Shown: piece by piece, positions 5,033 to 6,101 of the stretch
How the letters are laid out: each line of letters opens with the position of its first letter
Position numbering within the stretch: the stretch's first letter is position 1
Origin: Desulfobacteraceae bacterium
Lineage (GTDB): Bacteria > Desulfobacterota > Desulfobacteria > Desulfobacterales > Desulfobacteraceae
NCBI GenBank assembly: GCA_003354055.1
Contig: PIVQ01000459.1
Coordinates: 1-6,101 of the forward strand
Length of the DNA: 6,101 nucleotides
Direction of reading: 5' to 3'
The notes under the pieces: model-generated
What the model was told of the DNA's origin: nothing
What the model saw: only the letters and a program-made list of their open reading frames with translations
Database searches by the model: none
Translations under genes and position numbers: made by a program

Positions 5033-5842
5033 ATGCAACAGAGTTTAAAATCGATCATGATGTCTTTGATCTGTTTTCTATCATATGGAAAATTGAGTTT
5101 CAGAGCAGCATACAACACCATTTATCAGGGCCAGAACAACAGCAGGCAGTTTAAAGCGATTGTCAGACAGGCTTTCGGAGAGGAGTTCCCCGAGGATACG
5201 GACAATTTCAGTTTTGTCACTTTAACGGATCTGAATCGTATGGCGGATTGCTTAAATCTAAACCGGGGCGACTGGTTTGCCGATATTGCCTGCGGCCGCG
5301 GCGGCCCTGGCATGTGGCTGGCCCGTAAAACCTGTGCAAATGTCAAAGGGATCGATATTTCGGAAGATGCCATAGCCTCTGCAACCGGGCGTATCCCGGA
5401 ATTTGGCCTGATGGGCAGGGCTGAATTTAAGACAGGCTCCTTTTATGACACGGGTCTTGATACCGGCTCCTGTGACGGTGCTGTCAGTGTTGATGCATTG
5501 TGGCTGGCACCGGACAGAAATCGGGCTTTACGAGAAATTTCACGTATATTAAAACCAGGTGCCATATTTGCTTTCACCACCTGGGACGGAAACATTCCCT
5601 TTATGCCGGATGACCATGAAAAAAACCTGACGGATTCAGGATTTGACATTGAAATCTATGAAGAGACCAAAGGGTGGAAAGAACGCCAGCTTGCCGTATA
5701 CAATGGCGTTTTAAAAGAAAAGGACACCCTGATAAAAGAGATGGGGAAAGCATGTGCCATGCCCATTATCAAAGAGGCAAAGTCAACCCCGCCTGTGCTG
5801 GAAAAAAGTAAAAGAATATTTGTGGCGGCCAGGAAGAAATAG
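5033..5842 (+). CDS. Class I SAM-dependent methyltransferase
   Basis: Encodes 269 residues with a Rossmann-type methyltransferase core. Motif I is FADIACGRGGPGMWLA (82-97), the glycine-rich SAM loop. The acidic residue after strand 2 is D108 in VKGIDIS. The motif II region is CDGAVSVDALWLAPDR (147-162), and RILKPGAIFAFTTWD (171-185) is the post-II/motif III segment. A helical N-terminal lid (about 20-75, YGKLSFRAAYNTIYQG onward) precedes the core; the last ~70 residues are lysine-rich and helical. This type methylates small molecules as often as macromolecules, and the sequence does not name the substrate. AAGGAG (5022-5027) lies 5 bases before the ATG at 5033, favouring it over later methionines at residues 9 and 10. 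The first 18 residues include a hydrophobic stretch (IMMSLICFLSY), too short for a sure membrane anchor. Likely an operon with the TrmO-like gene 30 bases upstream. Confidence 0.92.
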   Translation: MQQSLKSIMMSLICFLSYGKLSFRAAYNTIYQGQNNSRQFKAIVRQAFGEEFPEDTDNFSFVTLTDLNRMADCLNLNRGDWFADIACGRGGPGMWLARKTCANVKGIDISEDAIASATGRIPEFGLMGRAEFKTGSFYDTGLDTGSCDGAVSVDALWLAPDRNRALREISRILKPGAIFAFTTWDGNIPFMPDDHEKNLTDSGFDIEIYEETKGWKERQLAVYNGVLKEKDTLIKEMGKACAMPIIKEAKSTPPVLEKSKRIFVAARKK

Positions 5843-5865
5843 GCGGCCGGAACTGATGCGGATTA

Positions 5866-5891
5866 CCAAACCGGGCATACTCCCGGTTTGG
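5866..5891. terminator. Strong perfect hairpin between convergent genes
   Basis: CCAAACCGGG (5866-5875) and CCCGGTTTGG (5882-5891) form a perfect 10-base-pair, GC-rich stem with a 6-base loop. It lies 23 bases after the methyltransferase stop and 30 bases past the stop of the minus-strand chemotaxis gene, so it suits a two-way terminator. A T-run is missing on both sides; the minus strand enters it after TTTTTATAGG. Confidence 0.65.
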
Positions 5892-5921
5892 CAGTCCTAT
5901 AAAAACGACCCTGCAAACGGG

Positions 5922-6101
5922 TTAAACCTTAAACTGCTCCATCCGCTTACCTAAGTTATCTGCAAGGTCCGTAAGATCAAAAGCGCTCTTTTTGATTTCC
6001 TCGCTGCTGGTATTCATCTCATCCGAAGACTTATGGACCTGCTGGATGGATTCGGTGATTTCCTGGGCAGCGGACGATCCCTGGCCGACCTGGTCATTGG
6101 C
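5922..6101 (-). CDS. Methyl-accepting chemotaxis protein, C-terminal end (partial)
   Basis: Only the last 59 residues lie in the window; the gene continues past the right edge. Read on the minus strand it begins ANDQVGQGSSAAQEITESIQ and continues as a heptad coiled coil (VHKSSDEMNTSSEEIKKSA), ending LADNLGKRMEQFKV before TAA. This is the typical end of a chemoreceptor signalling domain: the descending helix of the cytoplasmic coiled-coil hairpin, with the final 'L..lA..L...m..F.v' pattern. Such receptors pass ligand signals to CheA/CheW and are adjusted by CheR/CheB methylation at Glu/Gln sites in these helices. There is no C-terminal NWETF-type CheR-tether pentapeptide. The sensor domain and the ligand cannot be known from this piece. 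The gene converges on the methyltransferase operon and is separated from it by the 5866-5891 hairpin. Confidence 0.93.
   Translation of the reverse strand, partial: ANDQVGQGSSAAQEITESIQQVHKSSDEMNTSSEEIKKSAFDLTDLADNLGKRMEQFKV

Noticed and set aside
4816..5154. Plus-strand 112-codon frame bridging the TrmO-like and methyltransferase genes
   Set aside because: It overlaps both real genes in another frame; no ribosome binding site or motif.
5754..5954. Plus-strand 66-codon frame over the terminator hairpin
   Set aside because: It begins within the methyltransferase gene and ends antisense within the chemotaxis gene, crossing the hairpin; not coding-like.

Overview
The window looks like chromosomal DNA of a Gram-negative, probably sulfate-reducing Desulfobacterota (Desulfobacteraceae-like) bacterium. 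This is an impression from moderate GC content, AGGAG-type ribosome binding sites and the gene mix; no marker gene here fixes the taxonomy. I see no CRISPR array, tRNA, rRNA, transposase or integrase.

Layout, left to right. A SRPBCC/START-like small protein (+, 209-658) faces a PhnA/YjdM-type zinc-ribbon protein (-, 703-1275) across a short gap that holds a hairpin. An AT-rich 340-base gap follows, with several small hairpins and repeats. It leads into a 54-codon zinc-ribbon gene (+, 1618-1782). The next gap (1783-2053) carries two large, unrelated imperfect palindromes side by side and no gene. A phosphatidylserine decarboxylase family gene (-, 2054-3193) comes next, with a PSDC-type N-terminal domain and an intact G-S self-cleavage site. 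A poorly supported 65-codon reading frame (+, 3271-3468) fills much of the gap before an AraC-type activator with a GyrI-like ligand domain (+, 3521-4423). A short TrmO/TsaA-family gene (4524-5003) and a class I SAM methyltransferase (5033-5842) follow 30 bases apart, each with an AAGGAG site, so they look like an operon. A strong hairpin separates this pair from the tail of a methyl-accepting chemotaxis protein (-, 5922 to the window edge).

How the genes may work together: the tightest functional unit is TrmO-like plus methyltransferase, possibly controlled by the upstream AraC/GyrI regulator, which would respond to a small molecule. The decarboxylase, PhnA-like and SRPBCC genes look like separate transcription units. 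No obvious defence or mobile system is present. The most unusual items are the paired long palindromes at 1813-2021, the PsiD-like domain layout of the decarboxylase, and the divergent short TrmO protein paired with a methyltransferase.
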